Assembly (NCBI RefSeq): GCF_000802385.1
Contig: NZ_JTDN01000004.1
Location: 25,369 to 89,368, forward strand
From: Croceibacterium mercuriale
GTDB lineage: Bacteria > Pseudomonadota > Alphaproteobacteria > Sphingomonadales > Sphingomonadaceae
Reading direction: 5' to 3'
DNA length: 64,000 nt
Of the stretch, positions 51,727-60,764 are shown in pieces (the stretch's first letter is position 1; each line of letters opens with the position of its first letter). The notes under the pieces were generated by a model. It was not told where the DNA came from, ran no database searches, and worked only from the letters and a program-made list of their open reading frames with translations. Both the position numbers and the translations under genes were made by a program.

Positions 51727-54375
51727 ATGAAGGTACGGTTAGGAGCCATCTTGTTGGCGGCGCTGCTGGCGACACCTGCGAGCGCACAGGCGGATCGTCA
51801 GGTTGTACCGCTGGCTGATGGCTGGGAGTTCAGCCGTGAAGAGGGTGTGCCGGACGCCGCCACAACCCTTCAATGGCAACAGGTGGCCGTGCCACACACC
51901 TGGAACCAAGTCGGCTACTACCTTCCCGATCCAGAAAGCCACATCAACCGGGAGGAAAGTGTCGACAAGTACCAAGGGACTGGCTGGTATCGTCTGACGT
52001 TCACGCCAGACTCGACGTTCGAGAATCGGCATGCGTGGCTGCAGTTCGATGCGGCGAGCCGCACTGCGGAGGTCTGGCTAAATGGTCAGCGACTAGGCGA
52101 GCATCGCGGTGGCTTCTCCCGGTTCCGCCTTGATGCGACAGCCGCGTTGCGGCCGGGGCAGCCTAACACACTGCTGGTAAAGGTCGACAACACGCAGCCC
52201 GAGGTCGGAACATCGACCGCCGACATCCTGCCGCTGGCGGGCGACTTCTTCGTGCATGGCGGGCTGTACCGCCCGGTCAGCCTGATCGGCACCTCTGCCG
52301 TCCATGTCGACATGCTCGATGCCGGTGGCAGCGGCATCCTGGCCACGACACGCGAAGTCACCGGCGGCACTGCGCAGGTCGACGTTCGCGTGCGCGCCCG
52401 TAACGATGGATCACGGGCCCGGAACGCCAACGTCGTTGCGCGTCTCGTCGATGCGGGCGGCCGGACCGTTGCCACCGCACAGCAACGGATCAGGCTGCCG
52501 GCCGATGGCGCGGGCGAAGTCACGCAGACACTGGCGGTGGAAGACGCGCATCTGTGGGACGGCATGGCCGATCCCTACCTGCATCAGCTGGTCGTCGAAG
52601 TAGCGTCGACATCGGGAGAGGTGCTCGACAGGGTCGCGCAGCCGTTCGGCATCCGGACGATGCAGGCCGATCCCGTCTCCGGTTTCCTCCTCAACGGCAA
52701 ACCGCTGCGGCTGCACGGCGTCGGCTACCATCAGGACCGTGAAGGCAAGGGCTGGGCCGTCACGCCCGCCGACATCGAGCAGGATTTCGAGATCATGCGC
52801 GAGATGGGCGTCAACACCATCCGCCTGACGCATTATCAGCACGGTCAGGTCATCCACGATCTGGCCGACCGCCATGGCATGATCCTGTGGGACGAGATCC
52901 CGCTCGTGTCGCGGTGGACGCTGGGAACAGATGCCGTCGCCACACCCGAACTGCTCGCGAATGCGCGCCAGCAATTGCGCGAACTGATCCTGCAGAACGC
53001 GAACCATCCATCGGTATTCACCTGGGGCATCGCCAACGAGGTCGATTTCGGCAAGTCGATCCCCGCCTTCATCTCCACCGCCAAGGACATGCCGGCGCCC
53101 GATCCGCTCCCGCTGCTACGCAACCTGAACGAACTGGCCAAGGCGGAGGACCCGTCGCGGGCAACGTCCCTGGCGACGTGTTGCGAGGGGCGGCTGGGCG
53201 TGACGGCCGAGGTACCGACCACTGCGGTCGCTGCGGACCTCGGCGGCGCCAACCGCTATTTCGGGTGGTACTATGGCGAGCCCGGGGACCTGTCGGGGCA
53301 TCTTGACCAGATGCATGCATTGCGGCCCGACCAGCCGCTCTCGGTCACCGAATATGGCGCAGGTGGCGCCACCACGATCCACACGGACAATCCGCTGGGC
53401 GGACGGGTGGACCAGCGTGGCCGCAACCAGCCCGAAGAGTACGAGAGCTACATCCATGAACGCGCCTGGGAGACGCTGGCATCCAAGCCTTATCTTTGGG
53501 CGACGTGGCTGTGGAACTCGTTCGACTTCGCCACCACGGTCCGGCGGGAAGGCGACGCGATCGACATCAACACCAAGGGCCTGGTGACGTATGACCGGCA
53601 GATCCGCAAGGATGCCTACTACTTCTACAAGGCCAACTGGAACAGCGCGCCGACGGTGCACATCAACGGACGGCGCTACACCGATCGCGCCTATCCCGCT
53701 GCTGATGTCCGCGTCTATTCGAACGCGCCGACTACGGAACTGAGCGTCAACGGCCGCGTCGTGGGCGCGATGTCCGGATGCCCGCAGATGATCTGCGTCT
53801 GGCCGAAGGTGACGCTGGCGGCCGGGACCAACCGGATCGTTGCACGTGGCCTGTTCCCAGACGGCGCGCAGGAGGACACGGTCGAATGGCAGCTGGCGCC
53901 GGATGCGGTGCGCGCGATCCGGATCGACAGCGGCGCGCTCGTCGCGCCGGAGGTCACCGGCAAGCGCTACGGTTCGGACGACTTCTTCGAAGGCGGCAAG
54001 CCTGGCGAGGTCAACGCCTATTCGGGTTATGGCCCCCGGCCGGAGATGAAGGTCGTAACCGGCACCAGCGAAGGCGCCGTCGTGGAGACGTATCGCGAAG
54101 GGCAATTTGCCTACAAGGTGCCGCTGCCGAACGGACGGTACACCGTCGACCTGACCTTCGTTGAACCATCGTCGGGCGCCGGAGAGCGACAGTTCGACGT
54201 GACCGCTAACGGCGCGCGCGTCATCGCCGCACTGGATGTGGCAGATGTGGCAGGCGGTCCGCTCAAGGCGATTACCCGCAGCGTGCCGGTTGGGGTGACG
54301 AACGGAGTACTGGAATTGGCATTCGTGCCGGTCCGGGGCGATGCGATCGTTTCAGGGATCGAGATCACGCAATGA
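51727..54375 (+). CDS. Exported GH2-family glycoside hydrolase
   Basis: The product has 882 residues. ATG 51727 follows AAGGAGA. Signal peptide ends ATPASA|Q (residue 20). The GH2 order is present: sugar-binding jelly roll (GTGWYRLTF, AEVWLNGQRLGEHRGGF), immunoglobulin-like domain, then the TIM barrel starting at FLLNGKPLRLHGVGYHQD. The acid/base Glu is in WGIANEVDFG (about 438) and the nucleophile Glu in LSVTEYGAGG (about 541). A C-terminal malectin-like beta domain (about 770-882) may bind the glycan. Activity could be beta-galactosidase or beta-glucuronidase; the coupled mannonate dehydratase gene favours a uronic acid link. It overlaps that gene by 4 bp. Confidence 0.88.
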   Translation: MKVRLGAILLAALLATPASAQADRQVVPLADGWEFSREEGVPDAATTLQWQQVAVPHTWNQVGYYLPDPESHINREESVDKYQGTGWYRLTFTPDSTFENRHAWLQFDAASRTAEVWLNGQRLGEHRGGFSRFRLDATAALRPGQPNTLLVKVDNTQPEVGTSTADILPLAGDFFVHGGLYRPVSLIGTSAVHVDMLDAGGSGILATTREVTGGTAQVDVRVRARNDGSRARNANVVARLVDAGGRTVATAQQRIRLPADGAGEVTQTLAVEDAHLWDGMADPYLHQLVVEVASTSGEVLDRVAQPFGIRTMQADPVSGFLLNGKPLRLHGVGYHQDREGKGWAVTPADIEQDFEIMREMGVNTIRLTHYQHGQVIHDLADRHGMILWDEIPLVSRWTLGTDAVATPELLANARQQLRELILQNANHPSVFTWGIANEVDFGKSIPAFISTAKDMPAPDPLPLLRNLNELAKAEDPSRATSLATCCEGRLGVTAEVPTTAVAADLGGANRYFGWYYGEPGDLSGHLDQMHALRPDQPLSVTEYGAGGATTIHTDNPLGGRVDQRGRNQPEEYESYIHERAWETLASKPYLWATWLWNSFDFATTVRREGDAIDINTKGLVTYDRQIRKDAYYFYKANWNSAPTVHINGRRYTDRAYPAADVRVYSNAPTTELSVNGRVVGAMSGCPQMICVWPKVTLAAGTNRIVARGLFPDGAQEDTVEWQLAPDAVRAIRIDSGALVAPEVTGKRYGSDDFFEGGKPGEVNAYSGYGPRPEMKVVTGTSEGAVVETYREGQFAYKVPLPNGRYTVDLTFVEPSSGAGERQFDVTANGARVIAALDVADVAGGPLKAITRSVPVGVTNGVLELAFVPVRGDAIVSGIEITQ

Positions 54376-55583
54376 TCGGGCAAGGCGCAATTCACGAGGC
54401 TGAAGACATGTTGATGACGCAGACGATGCGGTGGTTCGGGCCCCAGGATCCGGTCCGCCTTCACGAGATCAGGCAGGCGGGGGCGACCGGCATCGTCACC
54501 GCACTGCACGAGGTGCCCAATGGTGAAGTGTGGACGCGAGATGCGATCGCTGCCCGCAAGGCGGAGATCGCGGCCGCCGGCCTGGACTGGCGCGTGGTCG
54601 AAAGCCTGCCGGTGCATGAGGGGCTGAAGACCCGTTCCCCGGACTGGGAGCAACTGATCGATCGTTACCGCCAGAGCCTGACGAATCTGGCGCAATGCGG
54701 CATCGAAGTGGTGACGTACAACTTCATGCCGCTGCTGGACTGGACGCGGACCGATCTTGGCTGGGAACTGCCGGACGGTGCACGCGCGCTGCGGTTCGAG
54801 GCGATCGCCGTCGCGGCCTACGACATCTTCATCCTGCAGCGCCCGGATGCGGCCGACAGCTATGACGCGGCGACGCAGGCAGCGGCCGAGGCACGGTATG
54901 CCGCCATGGACAGCGCCGCGCGCCACAGGCTGGAGCGCACGATCATTGCAGGATTGCCGGGGAGCGAGGAGGGGTTCACCTCGGCCCAGTTCCTGGAGGC
55001 GATCGGCACCTATGCGGACATCGATGCGGCACGTCTGCGCGACAACCACGTCGCCTTCCTGGAAGCGGTATGCCCGCTGGCGGACGAACTTGGCGTGCAA
55101 CTGGTCGTCCATCCCGACGACCCGCCATTCTCGATCTTCGGCCTGCCACGGGTCGTCAGCACGGAGGTGGACGTGACGGACCTGTTCGCCCGCGTCCCCA
55201 ATGCATCGAACGGCCTGTGCATGTGTACCGGATCGTTCGGCGTGCGCGCCGACAACGATCTGCCGGGCATGGTCGACCGGCTGGGCAGCCGCATCGGCTT
55301 CCTGCACCTGCGATCGGTGCAGCGGCAGGCGGACGGCGCCTTTCACGAGGCCGAGCATCTGGGCGGGGATGCGGGAATGTCGGCCGTGGTTGCGGCGATC
55401 CACCGCCTGTCTGTGCGCGAGAAGCGCAGCATCCCGATGCGCCCCGATCACGGGCATCAGATGCTGGACGATCTGAACCGTACGACGAACCCGGGCTATT
55501 CGCTGCTTGGCCGGATGCGTGGTCTTGCCGAACTGCGCGGGCTGGAACGCGGGATCGCGCATGCGGCAGGCACCATCGCCTGA
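54372..55583 (+). CDS. uxuA: Mannonate dehydratase
   Basis: The product has 403 residues from ATG 54372, overlapping the GH2 stop. Family homology begins near residue 16 (MRWFGPQDPVRLHEIRQAGA), so ATG 54408 or 54414 may be the true start. The UxuA signatures are clear: GIVTALHEVPNGEVW, VVTYNFMPLLDWTRTDL, LVVHPDDPPFSIFGLPRVV and GLCMCTGSFGVRADND. The enzyme dehydrates D-mannonate to 2-keto-3-deoxygluconate in glucuronate catabolism, using a divalent metal. Coupling to a GH2 enzyme suggests release of a uronic acid by the hydrolase and its use here, although uxaC and uxuB are not in the window. Confidence 0.92.
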   Translation: MIGQGAIHEAEDMLMTQTMRWFGPQDPVRLHEIRQAGATGIVTALHEVPNGEVWTRDAIAARKAEIAAAGLDWRVVESLPVHEGLKTRSPDWEQLIDRYRQSLTNLAQCGIEVVTYNFMPLLDWTRTDLGWELPDGARALRFEAIAVAAYDIFILQRPDAADSYDAATQAAAEARYAAMDSAARHRLERTIIAGLPGSEEGFTSAQFLEAIGTYADIDAARLRDNHVAFLEAVCPLADELGVQLVVHPDDPPFSIFGLPRVVSTEVDVTDLFARVPNASNGLCMCTGSFGVRADNDLPGMVDRLGSRIGFLHLRSVQRQADGAFHEAEHLGGDAGMSAVVAAIHRLSVREKRSIPMRPDHGHQMLDDLNRTTNPGYSLLGRMRGLAELRGLERGIAHAAGTIA

Positions 55584-55718
55584 GTGCCGGTAGCTGAAGC
55601 CATGGCTACAAAAAAAGGCAATCGCTCACCACAAAATCAATCGGTTTTCTAAGCCGCCCGATCCCACTTAGTCTTCGCTCCAACGAACCGCGGTCAAAGA
55701 GCCGCACGGAGGGGCAAG

Positions 55719-56834
55719 TTGGAAGCGCAGAAGATACTCGCCATCGGCGGCGGCATTGGCGGACTGACCGCGGCCATCACCTTGCGTGGGCGCGGTGACA
55801 CGGTCGAGGTCGTGGAGCGCGATCCGAACTGGTCCGTCTATGGCGTCGGCATCATCCAGCAGGCGAATGTCGTGCGGGCCATGGCCCAGCTCGACCTGCT
55901 GGACGATTACCTGTCCGCCGGTGTCGGGTTCGATGCGGTAGAAGTCTTTTTGCCGAACGGCCAGCAGGTCGCCCGCGTGCCGTCGCCCCGGCTGGTCGAG
56001 GGGCGCCCGGCCAATGTCGGGATCGGCCGCCCGGCACTGCACAAGGTGCTTGGCGACCGCACGCTGGCGAGCGGGGCCACTGTGCGGCTGGGCATCACGC
56101 CGACCGATCTGGTGAATGATGGCGACGGCGTGACCGTGACCTTCTCCGACGGGAGCACGGGGCGCTACGACCTGGTGATCGGCGCGGATGGCGCCTATTC
56201 GCAGACCCGCGCCAGGATCCTGCCGGACGCGCCCCGGCCGGAATTTACCGGCCAGTCGGTCTGGCGCTACAACCTGCCACGGCTGCCCGGCATGGATGCG
56301 CTGCAGGTGTATAACGGGCCAAGCGGGGTCGGATTGGTCCCGATCTCCGACACGATGATGTACATGTTCGTCACCACGGCGGAGCCGGAGAACCCCTTCT
56401 ACGAGACGGAGGGTCTTGCCGCGAAGATGCGGGCGAAGCTGGCCGGGGCGGCCCCGGCGATCCGTGCCCTGGCGGACCTGATCACCGATGACGCGGCGGT
56501 CGTGTACCGCCCGCTGGAGGCGCTGCTGGTCGAAGGCGCCTGGCACAACGGCCGGGTGGTGCTGCTCGGCGATGCTGTCCATGCGACGACGCCGCATCTG
56601 GGGCAGGGTGCCGGCATGGCGATCGAAGATGCAATCGTGCTGGCCGAGGAACTGGACCGCCACGACGATCTCGAAACCGCCCTGACCGCCTATCGCGACC
56701 GCCGCTTCGACCGGTGTGCCTACATCGTCCGGTCCAGCCTGGCGATCTGCCACGGACAGATCGGCAAAGGGCCCGCGATCGACAATGCCGTCGCGACCAA
56801 AGCCATGTTCGACATGGTCGGCGAACCCATCTGA
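55719..56834 (+). CDS. FAD-dependent aromatic monooxygenase
   Basis: The product has 371 residues. The TTG start at 55719 has GGAGG 6 nt upstream. FAD-binding GxGxxG appears as AIGGGIGGLTAAITL (about 7-21), the DG motif as VIGADGAYSQTR (about 151), and the GD motif as VLLGDAVHATTPHLGQGAGM (about 283-302). This is the para-hydroxybenzoate hydroxylase fold of flavin hydroxylases. It probably hydroxylates an aromatic ring using NAD(P)H and O2, preparing a catechol for the extradiol dioxygenase encoded 26 bp downstream. The substrate is unknown. Confidence 0.88.
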   Translation: MEAQKILAIGGGIGGLTAAITLRGRGDTVEVVERDPNWSVYGVGIIQQANVVRAMAQLDLLDDYLSAGVGFDAVEVFLPNGQQVARVPSPRLVEGRPANVGIGRPALHKVLGDRTLASGATVRLGITPTDLVNDGDGVTVTFSDGSTGRYDLVIGADGAYSQTRARILPDAPRPEFTGQSVWRYNLPRLPGMDALQVYNGPSGVGLVPISDTMMYMFVTTAEPENPFYETEGLAAKMRAKLAGAAPAIRALADLITDDAAVVYRPLEALLVEGAWHNGRVVLLGDAVHATTPHLGQGAGMAIEDAIVLAEELDRHDDLETALTAYRDRRFDRCAYIVRSSLAICHGQIGKGPAIDNAVATKAMFDMVGEPI

Positions 56835-56860
56835 TCCGCCTTTCAAAGGAGCCTACTCCC

Positions 56861-57763
56861 ATGAGCCGAGTTACCGAAATCCGCTATGTCGGCTACGGCG
56901 TGGCCGATCTTGCCGCCGAGCGTGCGTTCTACCGCGACGACTGGAAGCTGATCGAGGCGGGCGAGAAGGATGGCATGATCCACTTCGCCGCCGAAGGGCA
57001 TGACGAGAACTACGTCGTCCGCCTGCGCGAGGATGCCGCCAACAGCATCGACGTGATCGCGCTGGCGGCGGACAGCGACCCCGATGTCGACGCCTTGCAC
57101 GACAAGGTCGTGGCGGCGGGTTGCCAGGTGATCTTCGCGCCGCGCGCGCTGGCGACCCTGGGCGGCGGATATGGCTTCCGCTTCTTCTCCCCCGACGGGC
57201 TGCCGTTCGAGGTGTCCGCCGGCGTCGACCGGCGCGTGCCGCGGCAACTCGACCGGTGGGAAGGCATTCCGCAGAAGATCAGCCATATCGTGCTGCATTC
57301 GCCCGATCACCGCGCGATGGTCGGCTTCTTCGTCGACGTCCTCGGTTTCAAGGTGAGCGACTGGCTGGGTGATTTTATGTGCTTCCTGCGCTGCAACAGC
57401 GCCCATCACCGACTGGCGCTGCTGCCGGGGCCGCCGTGCCTGAACCATGTCGCGTATGACGTGCTGACGGTCGACGACATGATGGCGGGCATCCGCCGGC
57501 TGAAGCGGGCGGGCACTGACATTCTGTGGGGACCGGGGCGGCACACCGCCGGCAACAACACCTTCAGCTACTTCACGACCCCCAACGGCTTCGCGGTCGA
57601 GTACAGTTCGGAACTCGAGCATGTCGATTTCGAGGCTCACATCGATCAGGTGCATGTACCGGGTCCGACGACCATGGATCAGTGGGGGATCGGCGTCGGC
57701 GGCCCGCAGACCATGCCGCACCCCAAGCCCGACCCCCGCCTGTTCGTCGCGGCAGAGGCCTGA
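56861..57763 (+). CDS. VOC-family extradiol ring-cleavage dioxygenase
   Basis: The product has 300 residues. ATG 56861 follows AAGGAG. Two vicinal-oxygen-chelate modules are visible, the typical type I extradiol arrangement. Likely Fe(II) ligands are His in KISHIVLHS (about 145), His in PCLNHVAYD (about 195) and Glu in GFAVEYSSEL (about 247). It would open a catechol-type ring next to the two hydroxyls, giving a 2-hydroxymuconate-like or diketo product for the alpha/beta hydrolase starting 3 bp after its stop. The exact substrate cannot be told from the sequence. Confidence 0.88.
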   Translation: MSRVTEIRYVGYGVADLAAERAFYRDDWKLIEAGEKDGMIHFAAEGHDENYVVRLREDAANSIDVIALAADSDPDVDALHDKVVAAGCQVIFAPRALATLGGGYGFRFFSPDGLPFEVSAGVDRRVPRQLDRWEGIPQKISHIVLHSPDHRAMVGFFVDVLGFKVSDWLGDFMCFLRCNSAHHRLALLPGPPCLNHVAYDVLTVDDMMAGIRRLKRAGTDILWGPGRHTAGNNTFSYFTTPNGFAVEYSSELEHVDFEAHIDQVHVPGPTTMDQWGIGVGGPQTMPHPKPDPRLFVAAEA

Positions 57764-57766
57764 CAC

Positions 57767-58924
57767 ATGGCCCTGTTCGAATACTTCCCGAACTACATCT
57801 GGAACCTGTCCGTCTCGATCGCACTGGAGAGCGGGGGCAAGATCGGCGAGATCATCGACATGTGCCAGCCCATCCGCGACGCCGCGGCGGGCGGCGGGGA
57901 TGCCGGCACGCCGCAATTCATGGCACAGTGGGTGGCGATGGCGGACCGGTTGGCCGGGTTGGCTGAAGAGGACGAGGCGGCCGGGCACCGGTTCAGTGCG
58001 TCGGACAAGCTGAATCGGGCGGCGCTGTACCTGTTCGTGGCCGAGCGGATGCAAGCCCATGGATCGGCCGGGCGCACGGAAACCTACGCCCGCGCGCTCG
58101 CATCGTTCGAACGCGCGACACAGTTGGGCCGGCTCAATCGGGAAAGGGTCGAGATTCCGCTGGCGACCGGCACGATGCCCGCCTTCTTCACGCGCGGCGT
58201 CGGCGACGGGCCGCGGCCGGTGGTGGTGTATTGCAATGGGCTGGACAGCTGCAAGGAACTGCTGGTCCTGTCACGCCTGCCCGAAGCGCTGGCACGGCGG
58301 GGTATCTCCACCCTGTCGGTCGACCAGCCGGGATCGGGGGAGGCGCTGCGCCTGCAGGGCCTGCCGGTCGATCCCCATAGCGAGAACTGGGCCTCCAAGG
58401 CGGTCGACTGGCTGGAGCAGCAGGCGGAGGTCGATCCGGCGCGGATCGGCATGACCGGCATCTCGCTCGGCGGCCATTTCGCGCCGCGCGCGGTCGCCTA
58501 CGAATCGCGCTTCGCCAGCGGCGCGGTGTGGGGTGCCAACCACAATTGGGCGGAGGTGCAGCAGAAGCGGCTGCGGCGCGAAGGCGAGAACCCGGTGCCG
58601 CATTACTGGCAGCATGTGATGTGGGCGTTCGGCGCCGACGACATGGAGACGTTCCTGGCGCGTGCGGAGGACATGCATCTGAACGGCGTGATGGAGAAGA
58701 TCCGTGTCCCCTTCCTCGTCACGCATGGCGCGCATGACCGCCAGATCGCGATCGACTACGCGCATCAGAGCCGTGACCAGCTGGTCAACAGCCCCAGGGT
58801 CGGCTTCAAGGTGTTCACCGCGCGCGAAGGCGGCGTCGAACATGTCGGCGCCGACAATATGAGCTTTGGCTGCGACTATATCGCGGACTGGTTCGCCGAC
58901 ACGCTGGGCGGTCACGCGGGGTGA
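57767..58924 (+). CDS. Alpha/beta hydrolase, C-C hydrolase-like (DHPON hydrolase relative)
   Basis: The product has 385 residues from ATG 57767. The N-terminal helical cap (FEYFPNYIWNLSVSIALESG) matches the family of 2,6-dihydroxypseudooxynicotine hydrolase and FrsA-like enzymes. The triad is visible: Ser in MTGISLGGHFAP (about 234), Asp in THGAHDRQIA (about 324) and His in GVEHVGADN (about 359). Members cleave a C-C bond next to a ketone in aromatic breakdown products. The position right after the extradiol dioxygenase gene supports hydrolysis of the ring-fission product. True nicotine degradation is not implied. Confidence 0.85.
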   Translation: MALFEYFPNYIWNLSVSIALESGGKIGEIIDMCQPIRDAAAGGGDAGTPQFMAQWVAMADRLAGLAEEDEAAGHRFSASDKLNRAALYLFVAERMQAHGSAGRTETYARALASFERATQLGRLNRERVEIPLATGTMPAFFTRGVGDGPRPVVVYCNGLDSCKELLVLSRLPEALARRGISTLSVDQPGSGEALRLQGLPVDPHSENWASKAVDWLEQQAEVDPARIGMTGISLGGHFAPRAVAYESRFASGAVWGANHNWAEVQQKRLRREGENPVPHYWQHVMWAFGADDMETFLARAEDMHLNGVMEKIRVPFLVTHGAHDRQIAIDYAHQSRDQLVNSPRVGFKVFTAREGGVEHVGADNMSFGCDYIADWFADTLGGHAG

Positions 58925-59003
58925 CTGTCGCGGATCGCACCGGAGGGCAGGCGGCGCGATCCGCTGGCTTTCGGACGGTGGCGCCGCACTTTCAAAGGAA
59001 TGC

Positions 59004-59792
59004 ATGATGGCCCGGCGCCTGCTTGACCTTTCGATCACCCTGGACCCGGACATCGTCACCGATCCGCCCTTCATGCGCCCGCAGATCACCTATCAGACGC
59101 ATGCAGAGACGGTGGCGGAGGTGCAGAACTTCTTTCCCGGCCTCACTGCGGAGCAGATGCCCGGCGGGCAGGGTTTCGCCGCGTCCGAGACGCTGACGCT
59201 GACCACGCACAACGGCACGCATCTGGATGCGCCGTGGCATTACCACCCGACCATGGATGGCGGCGCGCCGGCGATGACCATCGATGAGGTGCCGCTCGAC
59301 TGGTGCCTGCGGCCGGGCGTGAAGCTGGATTTCCGCGACTTCCCCGACGGGCACGTGGTCACGGCGGACGAGATGGCGGCGGTCTGCGCCCGCATCGGCT
59401 ACGAACCGCAGCCACTCGACATTGTGCTGGTCAACACTGCCGCCGGGGCAGCGCTGGGCGGCCCCGACTTCCTCGGCAGCGGCTGCGGCTTTGGCTACGA
59501 CGCGACGATGTGGCTGACCTCGCGCGGGATCCGCGTGACCGGCACCGATGCCTGGAGCTGGGACGCGCCATTTGCCGCCACCGCCCGGCGCGTGGCGGAC
59601 AGCGGCGACACCTCGCTGATCTGGGAAGGGCACAAGGCGGGCCGGGACATCGGCTATTGCCACATGGAGAAGCTGACCAACCTGGACCTGCTGCCCCCTC
59701 GCGGCTTCACCGTGTCCTGCTTCCCCGCCAAGGTGAAGCGCGGTTCGGCCGGGTGGACGCGGGCGGTCGCGATCTTCGAGGACGAGGCATGA
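59004..59792 (+). CDS. Cyclase/kynurenine formamidase-family hydrolase
   Basis: The product has 262 residues from ATG 59004 (a second ATG follows directly) with AAAGGA upstream. The metal-binding signature of the family, HxGTHxDxPxH, is present as THNGTHLDAPWHYH (about 70-83). Later Cys/His residues (GYCHMEKLTNL, about 219) support the fold. Members hydrolyse amides or lactones or cyclise small acids. Here it probably processes an intermediate of the ring-cleavage pathway. The stop overlaps the next gene start by 4 bp (ATGA). Confidence 0.87.
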   Translation: MMARRLLDLSITLDPDIVTDPPFMRPQITYQTHAETVAEVQNFFPGLTAEQMPGGQGFAASETLTLTTHNGTHLDAPWHYHPTMDGGAPAMTIDEVPLDWCLRPGVKLDFRDFPDGHVVTADEMAAVCARIGYEPQPLDIVLVNTAAGAALGGPDFLGSGCGFGYDATMWLTSRGIRVTGTDAWSWDAPFAATARRVADSGDTSLIWEGHKAGRDIGYCHMEKLTNLDLLPPRGFTVSCFPAKVKRGSAGWTRAVAIFEDEA

Positions 59793-60739
59793 GACTGGCA
59801 ACGCTGGCCGATGGCACCCGGGACGGCGCACTGATCGTTGTTTCGGAAGATGGGGCCCGGTTTCTGCCGGCCGGAGCCACGATGCAACACGCGGTCGAAG
59901 ACTGGGCCGCGATGGAGCCGGTGCTGCGGGACCTGCCTGCGCGCCTGGCGGCGGGTGGCGGCGATCGGCTGGATATTGCCAGCCTGCTCGCACCCTTGCC
60001 GCGGGCCTGGCAGTGGCTGGACGGGTCGGCCTTCCCCACGCATGGTGAGCTGATGCAGCGGGCCTTCAACTCGCCGCCGCACACAGGTGATCGCCCGCTG
60101 ATGTATCAGGGCATGTCGCACCGCTTCCTGTCCCCGACCGAGGACGTGCCGCTGCCGCGCGAGGAGGACGGCATCGATTTCGAAGGCGAGTTCGGCATCA
60201 TCATCGGCGATGTGCCGATGGGCTGCACAGCGCAGGCGGCCATGGCGCATATCCGCCTGATCGTGCTGATCAACGATTGGTCACTGCGCACGATCGCACC
60301 CGTCGAAATGAAGACCGGCTTCGGCTGGGTCCAGGCCAAGCCGGCCTGCAGCATGGCCCCGTTTGCCGTCACGCCGGATGTCCTTGGGGATGCCTGGCGC
60401 GACGGCCGCGTGTGCCTGCCGCTGACGGTGGAGGTAAACGGCCGGTGGTTCGGGCATCCGAACGGCGCGGCGATGGCCCATGGGTTCCACGACCTGATCG
60501 CCCATGCGGCGCACACGCGCGACCTGCCTGCGGGCACGATCATCGGCTCGGGAACAGTGTCCAATGCCGATCACGCGCAGGTCGGCTCGACCTGCATGTC
60601 CGAGCGCCGTGCGATCGAGATGATCGACCATGGGGCGCCACAGACGCCATTCCTGTCCTTCGGGGATCGTGTCTCGATGACGGCAGGACCATTCGGCAGC
60701 ATCGATCAGAGGATTACCGCATGTCCGACGCCAGCCTAG
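59789..60739 (+). CDS. Fumarylacetoacetate hydrolase-family protein
   Basis: The product has 316 residues. ATG 59789 overlaps the previous stop. The FAH core has the metal-binding acids in GIDFEGEFGIIIGD (about 126-139) and VLINDWSLR (about 159-166), plus KPACSMAPFAVTPD and GTIIGSGTVSN typical of this superfamily. Members hydrolyse C-C bonds of diketo acids, or hydrate or decarboxylate them (for example 2-hydroxyhepta-2,4-diene-1,7-dioate isomerase). It would act late in the meta-cleavage route. The sulfatase gene starts 25 bp later. Confidence 0.9.
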   Translation: MRLATLADGTRDGALIVVSEDGARFLPAGATMQHAVEDWAAMEPVLRDLPARLAAGGGDRLDIASLLAPLPRAWQWLDGSAFPTHGELMQRAFNSPPHTGDRPLMYQGMSHRFLSPTEDVPLPREEDGIDFEGEFGIIIGDVPMGCTAQAAMAHIRLIVLINDWSLRTIAPVEMKTGFGWVQAKPACSMAPFAVTPDVLGDAWRDGRVCLPLTVEVNGRWFGHPNGAAMAHGFHDLIAHAAHTRDLPAGTIIGSGTVSNADHAQVGSTCMSERRAIEMIDHGAPQTPFLSFGDRVSMTAGPFGSIDQRITACPTPA

Positions 60740-60764
60740 CGTGCCACATAGCGGAGCGCGCCGG

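Noticed and set aside
57767..58924. Nicotine-degradation gene
   Set aside because: The hydrolase resembles the DHPON hydrolase family, but no other nicotine pathway genes are present. The extradiol dioxygenase context fits general aromatic breakdown.
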